A stretch of DNA of 64,000 nucleotides from Teretinema zuelzerae (GTDB lineage: Bacteria; Spirochaetota; Spirochaetia; Treponematales; Treponemataceae). The DNA is taken from positions 1,860,001 through 1,924,000 of the forward strand of contig NZ_JAINWA010000003.1 of assembly GCF_021021555.1 (NCBI RefSeq), written 5' to 3'. The notes below the pieces were generated by a model, which saw only the letters and a program-made list of their open reading frames with translations, had not been told where the DNA came from and did no database searches. Each line of letters begins with the position of its first letter. Position 1 is the stretch's first letter. A program made the translations under genes and the position numbers. Of the stretch, positions 16,209-24,513 are shown one piece after another.

Positions 16209-16598
16209 CGCCAACTGTTTAACAATTCAGTTTATAACCAACTACATCAATGTTAGAAAACGATTTGCAGTACCATTAAAAACCCGAAGGCTGAATCCTT
16301 ATGACTTGTTATAATGTGAAGACTGAGGCAACTCTTCTGCATATCGTTTTCTAACATCTGTTCCTGCAAGTTTTAGCACAAGTGGTATGAAGTCAACTTC
16401 ATCAACGAAAGAAAAAGTTTTAATCACGATAACACTTTAAGTAATAAACTAGGTGCAAACTGTATAACCGTCTTCCAGAGTGTTATCATCTGTTGAACTT
16501 TTTCTTAAGTCTATTTTCAGTGACAGTTTACTTCAGTTATACACAATCTTCTTCCAAATCTATTTCTTTTTCTTCTATTAATAAGTGTAGATTGGTCG
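16209..16598 (-). ncRNA. Gene-less cassette with long inverted repeats, candidate structured RNA (copy 3)
   Basis: The body matches 14780-15169 with only scattered changes (for example AACTGTTTAACAATTCAG for AACTGTTAAACAATTTAG near attC). The 21-base inverted repeat and nested stems are intact, yet its attC is a different subtype. The body is 390 bases in both copies. Confidence 0.5.
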
Positions 16599-16707
16599 AA
16601 CTAACATTGGTTTAACCTGCGTTTTGTTTGGCGCGGTTTTTGCCGAGCGCAGCGAAGTGCAAAAATCCGTGACAAGCAAATAAGTCAGGTTGAAACCGTT
16701 GTTAGTC
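16599..16707 (-). other. attC site 21
   Basis: Same as site 11, with TTGGTTTAACC/GGTTGAAACCG arms. No leader hairpin lies on its left. Confidence 0.92.
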
Positions 16708-16971
16708 GCTTTCTCTTGATATAAACACACCACCAAATAAACTTGTCATTGCATAGAAAGTGATATATTGATCATTATTTATTGATAACCGCACATAATA
16801 TTTTGTCCCAGATCCTGGACCAACTGGACCAAACAATGACCAACAAACACTTAATCCTGTGATATTTTGATAGTTCTTTTTTACATATTTAACAATTCGT
16901 TGTCGCAAGTAATAAATATATATTACATACACAGGAATAACGACAGCTATACTCATTAAAAATGATTTCAT
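16702..16971 (-). CDS. Small membrane-anchored protein (copy 2)
   Basis: Identical 89-residue protein to that at 8906-9175, with the same single membrane segment and the stop inside attC. It follows the second copy of the acetyltransferase in a 975-bp cassette (16605-17579). Confidence 0.65.
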   Translation of the reverse strand: MKSFLMSIAVVIPVYVIYIYYLRQRIVKYVKKNYQNITGLSVCWSLFGPVGPGSGTKYYVRLSINNDQYITFYAMTSLFGGVFISRESD

Positions 16972-17033
16972 TGTAACTTCCTTTTATTATGATTATCAAT
17001 TAAACTCATCAATCAAAAAAGTTAAATAAATAC

Positions 17034-17534
17034 TCAATTATTACCGGTTATTAAATATTCTGCTTTAATTAATTTTGATACATGTTGATTGCTTATTGTA
17101 TCAACTGGATTAAATCCGTTTCGTGTATACATCTCGGTAATAGGTTTTCTGTTTCCATCATAATCTAATCGTATGTATTTTTTATTCATTTCTCGTCCAT
17201 ATTCTTTTACCCACTTAAGTATTCTATCAGAGTAATTCTTACCACAATACTTATTACTGATAACAAATTTGTAAAAAAAATATGTTGAATTATCAGTTAC
17301 TTCTGGCCAATACAACCGATCATACTCAACTAAAATGAAACCACCAATAATTTCATTATTAATTATTCCTACATAAAAAACGGGATTCTCATATTTTTTA
17401 TTCAATGCCTCAAGAATAAATTGAGATTCATCCCATAATGGTTTATTCATTGATCGCAACCATTTTACTTTCTCAATATAGATAGAAAGTAATGTATTTA
17501 TTTCAGTAGAATCAGCTATTTTTATCGTTAACAT
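17034..17534 (-). CDS. GNAT-family N-acetyltransferase (copy 2)
   Basis: Second copy of the 166-residue enzyme at 9238-9738. Differences include isoleucine for threonine in the N-terminal TIKIADS, isoleucine for threonine in ESQFILEAL, and tyrosine for histidine in YFFYKFVIS just before the acetyl-CoA loop. The reading frame is intact, so both copies may be active with slightly different properties. The start follows AAAGGA as in copy 1. Confidence 0.85.
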   Translation of the reverse strand: MLTIKIADSTEINTLLSIYIEKVKWLRSMNKPLWDESQFILEALNKKYENPVFYVGIINNEIIGGFILVEYDRLYWPEVTDNSTYFFYKFVISNKYCGKNYSDRILKWVKEYGREMNKKYIRLDYDGNRKPITEMYTRNGFNPVDTISNQHVSKLIKAEYLITGNN

Positions 17535-17573
17535 AAATTCCTTTAATTTCTTTCTTCGGCGCCGTAGGCGTCC

Positions 17574-17632
17574 GACTAACATTTGCTTAACCTGCATTGC
17601 GAAGCAATGTCAGGTTGAAGCAGTTGTTAGTC
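17574..17632 (-). other. attC site 22 (short, transposase cassette)
   Basis: A 59-bp site identical in arms and GAA loop to sites 4 and 23. The leader hairpin (GTA loop) is at 17559-17571. Confidence 0.93.
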
Positions 17633-17852
17633 GCTTCTCTCTTATTGCATTTCAAATGATTTGATTTGGAAGATTTTACAGGTTTCTTTCTACTAGTTGC
17701 TGCTTTTAATACTTATACTCATCATCTTTTGTACTAGTTTCATTTTTTATTATATCTCTTTCACATTTATTTCTTTCATTTCTTTTTTTTGGACATATCT
17801 TTACCAGGTCTTTTACTATCTTGGAGTCGCTATACTCTTACACCCATTCTCT

Positions 17853-18923
17853 TTACGTTTCAGGAAGCTTTATCTTACACAATATTTCATGTGCAGGAAC
17901 TTCTTCATACGGTTCCAAGGTCATAATGATTTCCATTGCCGCATGACATATAGGACAATGATCTACACATTCCGCTTCTTCCATCTCTATTTCCATCGGA
18001 AATATTTTCTGCAGTTTTTCTAACTGATCACTGTATTGGTTTGAGTATAATCCATAATTCCGTACTGTTACAGTATGAGGGACAGGTATGTGATTCATGT
18101 ATCGAGATACAAACAGTTCCTTATCCAACTCAATTCGCGTCTCTTTCCCTGCATGACGTTCAATATAACTAAATGTTCCTTTCTCTTCGTTTTCCACCAA
18201 TTCTTGATTAAGGTTTATCACTACACCCTTAGCGGCGTGTGCTAAATATCCTATTATCTTTTGTACATTTCCCTGATAATATGTTGCGTATACATTCCAT
18301 TCGCGATCATTAATATCCTTCTGTTCAGGAATATCTTGTATATGTTTTCTCTGTAATTCCTTAACAAGATATTCTTTTATCACATCAGTAATTCGCGTAT
18401 ATGATATCGTTCCTAACGGCATCCAGTCACCGTTACCAGTCAGTCCACCATCAGATAACACGCAATGTATATGCGGTTTATAAGACATCCCCTTTCCATG
18501 TGTTTGAAATACCGCTATACATCCAGGGGTTATTCCATAATATTTCGATATGTTATTTATTGCACGCTTTACACATTCGAAAAAAGCGTTCATGAAATCT
18601 TTCTTATTTCTGAGCCACACGCCAGTGAAAACCTGTGGAATTGATATGACTAAATGGAAGTGATTAACATTTAATACAGACGTTAATACCTTATCCTCCC
18701 ATCTTTTCTGGTTCGCTTTATAACAGATAGGACAACCACGTTGGTTACAGGAATTATATACAGTTGCGATTGTTCCACATTTTGTGCATTGCACAACTCG
18801 GCCGCCATACCGGGTTGTTTTACACTCCCTCATATTCTGAAGAGAGCGTTTTTGTTTCGCATCAAGCTTAAAGGATCTTTTAAGCGCAACAGAGCATATC
18901 TGCTCGAGTATACGGTTCTTCAT
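17853..18923 (-). CDS. IS91-like HUH transposase carried as a gene cassette (copy 2)
   Basis: A 356-residue protein equal to copy 1 except for glutamine in place of K300 (SDQLEKL). A few silent base changes in the gene and flanks also set this copy apart from the other two. The zinc region, HUH motif and Y226 are intact. The cassette spans 17580-19001 (1422 bp) and abuts copy 3, with only one attC between them. Confidence 0.88.
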   Translation of the reverse strand: MKNRILEQICSVALKRSFKLDAKQKRSLQNMRECKTTRYGGRVVQCTKCGTIATVYNSCNQRGCPICYKANQKRWEDKVLTSVLNVNHFHLVISIPQVFTGVWLRNKKDFMNAFFECVKRAINNISKYYGITPGCIAVFQTHGKGMSYKPHIHCVLSDGGLTGNGDWMPLGTISYTRITDVIKEYLVKELQRKHIQDIPEQKDINDREWNVYATYYQGNVQKIIGYLAHAAKGVVINLNQELVENEEKGTFSYIERHAGKETRIELDKELFVSRYMNHIPVPHTVTVRNYGLYSNQYSDQLEKLQKIFPMEIEMEEAECVDHCPICHAAMEIIMTLEPYEEVPAHEILCKIKLPET

Positions 18924-18995
18924 GCATAACTTGTATGCACAAATTCCTTTTCCTGCCTAACATATTCTTTCTTTTCCTCGGCGCCGTAGGCGTCC

Positions 18996-19054
18996 GACTA
19001 ACATTTGCTTAACCTGCATTGCGAAGCAATGTCAGGTTGAAGCAGTTGTTAGTC
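18996..19054 (-). other. attC site 23 (short, transposase cassette)
   Basis: A 59-bp site of the cassette nearest attI. The leader hairpin of transposase copy 2 is at 18981-18993. Confidence 0.93.
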
Positions 19055-19274
19055 GCTTCTCTCTTATTGCATTTCAAATGATTTGATTTGGAAGATTTTA
19101 CAGGTTTCTTTCTATTATTTGCTGCTTTTAATACTTATACTCATCATCTTTTGTACTAGTTTCTTTTTTTATTATATCTCTTTCACATTTATTTCTTTCA
19201 TTTCTCTTTTTTGGACATATCTTTACCAGGTCTTTTACTATCTTGGAGTCGCTATACTCTTACACCCATTCTCT

Positions 19275-20345
19275 TTACGTTTCAGGAAGCTTTATCTTAC
19301 ACAATATTTCATGTGCAGGAACTTCTTCATACGGTTCCAAGGTCATAATGATTTCCATTGCCGCATGACATATAGGACAATGATCTACACATTCCGCTTC
19401 TTCCATCTCTATTTCCATCGGAAATATTTTCTGCAGTTTTTCTAACTTATCGCTGTATTGGTTTGAGTATAATCCATAATTCCGTACTGTTACAGTATGA
19501 GGGACAGGTATGTGATTCATGTATCGAGATACAAACAGTTCCTTATCCAACTCAATTCGCGTCTCTTTCCCTGCATGACGTTCAATATAACTAAATGTTC
19601 CTTTCTCTTCGTTTTCCACCAATTCTTGATTAAGGTTTATCACTACACCCTTAGCGGCGTGTGCTAAATATCCTATTATCTTTTGTACATTTCCCTGATA
19701 ATATGTTGCGTATACATTCCATTCGCGATCATTAATATCCTTCTGTTCAGGAATATCTTGTATATGTTTTCTCTGTAATTCTTTAACAAGATATTCTTTT
19801 ATCACATCAGTAATTCGCGTATATGATATCGTTCCTAACGGCATCCAGTCACCGTTACCAGTCAGTCCACCATCAGATAACACGCAATGTATATGCGGTT
19901 TATAAGACATCCCCTTTCCATGTGTTTGAAATACCGCTATACATCCAGGGGTTATTCCATAATATTTCGATATGTTATTTATTGCACGCTTTACACATTC
20001 GAAAAAAGCGTTCATGAAATCTTTCTTATTTCTGAGCCACACGCCAGTGAAAACCTGTGGAATTGATATGACTAAATGAAAGTGATTAACATTTAATACA
20101 GATGTTAATACCTTATCCTCCCATCTTTTCTGGTTCGCTTTATAACAGATAGGACAACCACGTTGGTTACAGGAATTATATACAGTTGCGATTGTTCCAC
20201 ATTTTGTGCATTGCACAACTCGGCCGCCATACCGGGTTGTTTTACACTCCCTCATATTCTGAAGAGAGCGTTTTTGTTTCGCATCAAGCTTAAAGGATCT
20301 TTTAAGCGCAACAGAGCATATCTGCTCGAGTATACGGTTCTTCAT
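19275..20345 (-). CDS. IS91-like HUH transposase carried as a gene cassette (copy 3, next to attI)
   Basis: The protein is identical to copy 1 at 3474-4544. Its cassette (19002-20423) occupies the first position of the array, where integrases insert new cassettes, so this is probably the most recent arrival. Upstream of the start are a small hairpin (TGCATA/TATGCA, 20345-20361) and a secondary core-like GCCTAAC at 20377-20383. Both occur in all three copies, apart from small changes in the hairpin loop. Confidence 0.88.
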   Translation of the reverse strand: MKNRILEQICSVALKRSFKLDAKQKRSLQNMRECKTTRYGGRVVQCTKCGTIATVYNSCNQRGCPICYKANQKRWEDKVLTSVLNVNHFHLVISIPQVFTGVWLRNKKDFMNAFFECVKRAINNISKYYGITPGCIAVFQTHGKGMSYKPHIHCVLSDGGLTGNGDWMPLGTISYTRITDVIKEYLVKELQRKHIQDIPEQKDINDREWNVYATYYQGNVQKIIGYLAHAAKGVVINLNQELVENEEKGTFSYIERHAGKETRIELDKELFVSRYMNHIPVPHTVTVRNYGLYSNQYSDKLEKLQKIFPMEIEMEEAECVDHCPICHAAMEIIMTLEPYEEVPAHEILCKIKLPET

Positions 20346-20417
20346 GCATAGCTTGTATGCACAAATTCCTTTTCCTGCCTAACATATTCTTTCTTTTCCT
20401 CGGCGCCGTAGGCGTCC

Positions 20418-20480
20418 GACTAACATTTATTGGACTGTTCCTAAAAAATTGTATGGGTGATGCTTAGTTGCAGTATAATC
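20418..20480 (-). other. attI: attI primary insertion site
   Basis: The array ends at GACTAAC (20418-20424), but the sequence beyond is unlike any attC. It runs ATTTATTGGACTGTTCC and shows no paired right arm. This is the expected single-core structure of attI, lying between the first cassette and the integrase. On the minus strand the core reads GTTAGTC. The outer boundary is a guess. Confidence 0.8.
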
Positions 20481-20778
20481 TGAAATATAAGGGGTTAGGC
20501 TGAAGAGATGCAGGCATGCCAAAGCTTTAAGGGACGGCATGCAGACCGAGGGGTGAGACAGATTGCGCGGCTGCGTGTCCGTGCCGAAACGACGTGACTG
20601 CTGCCGGAAAGCATCAATACTTCCTTGTCCTAAATCAATAAAAAACCTTGATTAAATTCGTGTAAAACGAGCAATTAATGGGAAAATTCAACTGATTAAC
20701 GAATATTTTAAGCAATTCTCATCCTCATATTATTAATTAACACTGATTTTCTCAACGTCGAAGGTTTTTATGCTGATC

Positions 20779-20806
20779 AGTATAACACGAAAAATATAAA
20801 TGTCAC
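20779..20806 (-). promoter_or_regulatory. Candidate cassette promoter Pc
   Basis: On the minus strand GTGACA (20801-20806) and TATACT (20779-20784) are separated by 16 bases, 5 of 6 matches at each box. It lies just past the intI stop and points through attI into the cassettes, about 350 bases away. That is where a cassette promoter must sit in this reversed layout. Confidence 0.55.
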
Positions 20807-20836
20807 TGAGTATTTTGCCCACTAAAGTTGCTTTAA

Positions 20837-22243
20837 TTACAGCTGATCTAAAGGGCTTTTTACTCCAGACGGGCCTTTATTGAGAACATGGGTATAAATC
20901 ATCGTTGTTTTTACGTCTGTATGGCCGAGAAGTTCCTGAACAGTTCTTATATCGTAGCCGTTCTCTAAAAGATGGGTCGCGAACGAGTGCCGAAACGTAT
21001 GGCATGTGGCTTTTTTCGAGAGGCCGGCCTTAAGAACAGCCTCATGGACAGCGCGCTGAAGAATAGATTCATCCATATGGTGCCGCCCCTCTATTCCGGA
21101 CTCTGGATCTTTCCACCGTCGATCTTGAGGAAAAACCCATTGCCAGGACCATGATTTAGACGCGTTGGCATACTTTCTCTCGAGCGAGCCGGGAAGCAGA
21201 ACTCCGCCGAATCCTTCAGCGAGATCCCTTGCATGCAGGGCTTTTATGTGCGAAAGATGCTCGCGAAGAGCCGGCTCAAGAGATTGAGGGAGCATGGTAT
21301 GCCTGTCCTTAGCGCCTTTTCCGTTACGAACAAGGATTTCATTGCGTTCAAAGTCTATATCTTGGACACGAAGAGACAGGCACTCCATAATCCGCATGCC
21401 GGTTCCGTACATAAGACGTGCAATTAAACGTTTTTCATCCTGAAGAAGGGATATAACCGTGTTGACTTCATTTCTACTGAGAACTACAGGAAGACGAACC
21501 GGTTTTTTTGCTCGGATCACTTCTCCGATTTCTTCCGGCGGATGGCCGAGGATGCACTTATACAAAAAAAGAAGCGCAGCAAGAGCCTGATTTTGGGTAG
21601 AAGCGCTTACGTCGCCTTCAACCGCAAGGGCGGTGATGAACTCATTAAGATGCTTTGTCGTTAATTTTCCGGATTCGACCCGGGAGTGTTTGCTGAAAAA
21701 ACGCTCAACCCACTTTACATAGGCTTCGCACGTACGCGGACTATAGTGCCGCGCCTCAAGGGCATCCCGATACTTTTTCAGCAGAGGATGGATGTCGACT
21801 GTATTATTCACAGCAGGCAACTTTGTCCGATGGATAGTAGTCGGAATAGGCGTCTTTGTCCCGTGGACATTAGCCGGAATTGGCGTCTTTGTCCCGTGGA
21901 TAGTAGCCGGAATAGGCGACGACGACGGAGCAGGGGCATCTCCGCAGTCGATTTGGATCGGCCGCGGGATCGTTCCCTGGGGAATTTGCAGGTTCATCGT
22001 TATGGGGAGGCTCTGCAATATTTCAGGATCGCTCAACAGGGAAGAAAAAGAAATGAACCGGTATTTAAACAGAGCGCGAAGAAAGCCACGTAGATATTTC
22101 GTGTTTCGAACCATAATCCATCCATCCATTTTTTGCGACCAGGAAGCGGAAGGAACGGCACGAATAATAGTAATAAGATTCTGGTTGTTTACAGTTTTGA
22201 TTAAGAGCAATTCGGGCGTTAGTTCGCTGATAGAGAGGATCAT
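20837..22243 (-). CDS. intI: Integron integrase (IntI-type tyrosine recombinase) with N-terminal extension
   Basis: A 468-residue enzyme that inserts and excises cassettes at attI and attC. Catalytic residues are R284 ([10 protein letters not shown]), K309 (NGKGAKDR), H415 and R418 (HTFRHSF), H441 (LLGHTD) and nucleophile Y450. The IntI-specific insertion before the second arginine box is present as [11 protein letters not shown]...[11 protein letters not shown] (about 366-391), which separates it from XerC/D. Residues 1-145 are extra compared with typical IntI of about 320-340 residues: a tryptophan-containing domain (30-65) and three 11-residue repeats (110-142). No good ribosome-binding site precedes the ATG. 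The gene has chromosomal GC content, unlike the cassettes. Confidence 0.95.
   Translation of the reverse strand: MILSISELTPELLLIKTVNNQNLITIIRAVPSASWSQKMDGWIMVRNTKYLRGFLRALFKYRFISFSSLLSDPEILQSLPITMNLQIPQGTIPRPIQIDCGDAPAPSSSPIPATIHGTKTPIPANVHGTKTPIPTTIHRTKLPAVNNTVDIHPLLKKYRDALEARHYSPRTCEAYVKWVERFFSKHSRVESGKLTTKHLNEFITALAVEGDVSASTQNQALAALLFLYKCILGHPPEEIGEVIRAKKPVRLPVVLSRNEVNTVISLLQDEKRLIARLMYGTGMRIMECLSLRVQDIDFERNEILVRNGKGAKDRHTMLPQSLEPALREHLSHIKALHARDLAEGFGGVLLPGSLERKYANASKSWSWQWVFPQDRRWKDPESGIEGRHHMDESILQRAVHEAVLKAGLSKKATCHTFRHSFATHLLENGYDIRTVQELLGHTDVKTTMIYTHVLNKGPSGVKSPLDQL
21818..21916 (-). repeat. Three 33-bp tandem repeats inside intI
   Basis: The repeats encode [22 protein letters not shown] and [11 protein letters not shown] in the linker between the N-terminal extension and the recombinase core. 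The proline-rich units suggest a flexible tether, and copy number may vary between strains. Confidence 0.8.
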
Positions 22244-22628
22244 GCTTATATATAGAAGATAATTGTTATTTCTGCCCTATGTTTTATCCGGGCAAAGGTT
22301 GTTTTTTTCAATCCGCGCCGATTTTTCTTTCAAATATGAACAGATGACTTTATTATTTTTACATGATTCGGATTATAGAGCGGTATGAGCCGGACGGAAA
22401 AAAACAAGTGGTTTTCATGTTTATAGAGAAGGTTGCGCTTTCGCAGCTGAACGGGTTAAGGCTGCATGCGTACGATGAACTACAAACCTCTCGGGGTTCC
22501 GGGTTTTTAATTCGAATCAGGTGTCGTGCTCAAAAGCATCGGATTGCGTATCCACGACCAAGCGACAGAATCCGCCCATTTCTGCCCTGGAAATCAAATA
22601 CAACCTTCATCGACACGCAGGAGACGGA
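22244..22628. other. Intergenic region upstream of intI and the GNAT gene
   Basis: About 385 bases between divergent genes. Apart from the intI promoter candidate I see only short unsupported frames. This marks the right border of the integron and the change from AT-rich cassette DNA to chromosomal composition. Confidence 0.5.
22283..22311 (-). promoter_or_regulatory. Candidate intI promoter
   Basis: On the minus strand TTGAAA (22306-22311), a 17-base spacer and GATAAA (22283-22288) lie about 40 bases before the intI start. A GCCC/GGGC inverted repeat overlaps the -10 region. I see no clear LexA box. Confidence 0.4.
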
Positions 22629-23150
22629 ATGATTTTTGAAACAGACCGGCTGATCGTAAGGCCTCCGGTATTCCAGGACGCGTCCGATATTTTCAGAAAT
22701 TATGCCCAGGATGCCGAGGTTACCAAATACCTTACATGGAAACCGCACACCGAGTATGCGCAAACCGAGGAGTGGGTGCGATTTTGCATTAAAACGGCAA
22801 ACGACGAATCCGGACTCAAATTCGTCGTTCATCATAAGGCGGATGCGGAAACGATCGGGATGATAGATTTCAGATTCGACGATTTTCAAACCGATTTCGG
22901 CTATGTTCTGGCGCGAAGGTACTGGAACCAGGGACTGATGACGGAAGCAATGCTGCCGCTTATTCGGCATGTATACAGACTGCCGAACATATATCGGATT
23001 TGGGCGACGCACGACATCGACAATCCCGGATCCGGCAAAGTGATGGAAAAGATCGGGATGAAATATGAGGGCACGCTTCGACGCTCGATCATCCATCCGA
23101 ATATCTCGGACCTGCCCAGGGACGCAAAGTACTACTCGATCGTGAAATAA
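22629..23150 (+). CDS. RimJ/RimL-type GNAT acetyltransferase
   Basis: A 173-residue protein starting MIFETDRLIVRPPVFQDASDIFRNYAQD, the typical opening of RimJ-like N-terminal or small-molecule acetyltransferases. ADAETIGMIDFRF and ARRYWNQGLMTEAMLPLIRHVY follow, with the acetyl-CoA loop (RRYWNQGLM), then NPGSGKVMEKIGMKYEG. The start is set by GGAGACGGA; the frame is open 36 codons upstream but unsupported. It is followed after 8 bp by the chromate-transporter gene, probably in one operon. Confidence 0.88.
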   Translation: MIFETDRLIVRPPVFQDASDIFRNYAQDAEVTKYLTWKPHTEYAQTEEWVRFCIKTANDESGLKFVVHHKADAETIGMIDFRFDDFQTDFGYVLARRYWNQGLMTEAMLPLIRHVYRLPNIYRIWATHDIDNPGSGKVMEKIGMKYEGTLRRSIIHPNISDLPRDAKYYSIVK

Positions 23151-23158
23151 GGAGCCGG

Positions 23159-24349
23159 ATGAATAAGCCTGGAAAAAACACCGGATGGGGGGCGTTTCTC
23201 GCAGATGTGTTCGTCTGTTCGCTGGGAGCGTACGGGGGGCCGGAGGCGCATTACGGGGTTTTCGCCGATCATATGGTTTCCCGGAAAAAGCACCTTACAG
23301 AGGAAGAGCTTCTGGAGCTTATCGCGCTCACGGGAATTCTCCCCGGACCGAGCAGCACGCAAACGATCGTCGCGATCGGATATAAGGTCGGAGGGCCGGT
23401 TCTCGGTGCGTTGACCCTGCTGGTATGGGCGGCGCCGGTTCTTGCGGTTATGACGATGCTCTCGTTTCTCGGCGCTTTTTTGGAACAGCGCAGGATTTCC
23501 CCCGGCATTCTCAGATACATCGGGCCGATGGCGGTCGGCTTCATCATAGTCGCGGCATACCGGCTCGGGCGAAAGGCGATCGCAGACAAGACGGCTTTTC
23601 TGCTCATGCTGTTCGCAGGAACAACGACGTACTTCATACACGAGCCGTGGATCTATCCGCTGGTGTTGATCGCGGGAGGAGCGTTCGCCGCGGCCGCGTC
23701 GAAAGAGAAGAACATCTGGAACCGGGTTCGACTCGATCCGCCCTGGGCATACCTTGCGGCTTTCGCGGCAACCGCGCTCGCGGGTTTCGCGGCAATCACC
23801 GTCAGCGACAACAGAATCGTTCATCTGTTCGAAAGCTTCTACCGCTACGGATATCTGGTCATTGGAGGCGGGCAGGTAGTGGTTCCGCTGATGTTCAGCG
23901 AATTGGTGGAAGCCAATCGCTACATGAGCGATCAGGAATTTCTCACCGGGTTCGGCCTCGTTCAGGGATTGCCCGGCCCGATGTTCAGCTTCAGCGCCTA
24001 CGCGGGCGGAATGGCGGCGAGGGGAAGCGGAGTCTTATTCCAGATCCTGGGCGCGGCGGCCGGCGGAATCGGAATCTTTATGCCGGGAGTGCTGCTCATC
24101 TACTTCGTGTATCCGATTTGGGAAAATCTCAAGGCTATCCGCGGAATCCGCATTGCCTTGCGCGGGGTAACCGCTGCCGCGTGCGGCTTGATTGCGGCCT
24201 CTGCGGTCGTGCTGATGCGGAAGAACGGGTTTTCCGCGGACGCGCTCGTTGCGACGGCTGCTTCCGCCGGATTGCTGCTGCTGAGGAAAATCCCGGCGCC
24301 GGTCATCGTCGCGGCATGCATAATTGCCGGAGTCGTTATTCCGTTTTGA
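23159..24349 (+). CDS. chrA: Chromate transporter family protein (long, two-domain form)
   Basis: A 396-residue inner-membrane protein with two homologous halves, each of about five to six membrane segments. The first half carries the signature GAYGGPEAHYGVF (about residues 23-35) and ALTGILPGPSSTQT. The second repeats it as GGGQVVVPLMFSE and GFGLVQGLPGPMFSF. Characterised members export chromate; many homologues have unknown natural substrates. GGAG lies just before the ATG, 8 bp after the preceding acetyltransferase. Plus- and minus-strand frames that overlap it are GC-rich shadows. Confidence 0.9.
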   Translation: MNKPGKNTGWGAFLADVFVCSLGAYGGPEAHYGVFADHMVSRKKHLTEEELLELIALTGILPGPSSTQTIVAIGYKVGGPVLGALTLLVWAAPVLAVMTMLSFLGAFLEQRRISPGILRYIGPMAVGFIIVAAYRLGRKAIADKTAFLLMLFAGTTTYFIHEPWIYPLVLIAGGAFAAAASKEKNIWNRVRLDPPWAYLAAFAATALAGFAAITVSDNRIVHLFESFYRYGYLVIGGGQVVVPLMFSELVEANRYMSDQEFLTGFGLVQGLPGPMFSFSAYAGGMAARGSGVLFQILGAAAGGIGIFMPGVLLIYFVYPIWENLKAIRGIRIALRGVTAAACGLIAASAVVLMRKNGFSADALVATAASAGLLLLRKIPAPVIVAACIIAGVVIPF

Positions 24350-24362
24350 CGAGACAATGCGA

Positions 24363-24475
24363 AAGGACGGTGCGATGGGTCGCTGCGAAAGAGCAATACG
24401 AAACGACGGTGCGATGGGTCGTTGCGAAAGGGCAATGAGAAACGATGCTGCGATGGGCGCTGCGAAAGGACGGCC
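24363..24475 (+). repeat. 39-bp tandem repeat, about three copies
   Basis: Units of the type GACGGTGCGATGGGTCG-x-TGCGAAAG-x-GCAAT-xxGAAAC follow each other between the chromate transporter and the YhhN gene. The last copy is degenerate. No gene is needed to explain them. Confidence 0.8.
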
Positions 24476-24513
24476 CGGCCGGAGTTCAGGATTGATATCG
24501 AATAGGAGAAGAT

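Larger units (their letters stand above)
20346..20836. other. Interval between first cassette and intI (leader, attI, promoter)
   Basis: About 490 bases without a gene. It holds the start of the first cassette with its hairpin (20403-20415), attI, a GC-richer stretch with a GCATGCC/GGCATGC inverted repeat near 20513-20541, and the candidate cassette promoter just after the end of intI. Confidence 0.6.
1..22243 (-). mobile_element. Chromosomal integron (intI, attI, 23 complete cassettes, left end cut)
   Basis: An IntI-type recombinase at 20837-22243 is followed on the same strand by attI near 20418 and by 23 attC sites spaced 0.4-1.4 kb apart. Each attC lies at the 3' end of the minus-strand gene or genes of its cassette. 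Cassette bodies are very AT-rich compared with the GC-rich chromosome to the right. Exact cassette lengths agree between copies: 1422 bp three times, 921 twice, 975 twice and 388 twice. Recombinase and cassettes share orientation, as in the Treponema denticola integron. The left end of the array lies outside the window. Confidence 0.96.

Noticed and set aside
194-19054. CRISPR array
   Set aside because: The regularly recurring 59-124 bp repeats are attC sites with paired arms and cores, separated by whole genes of very different length.
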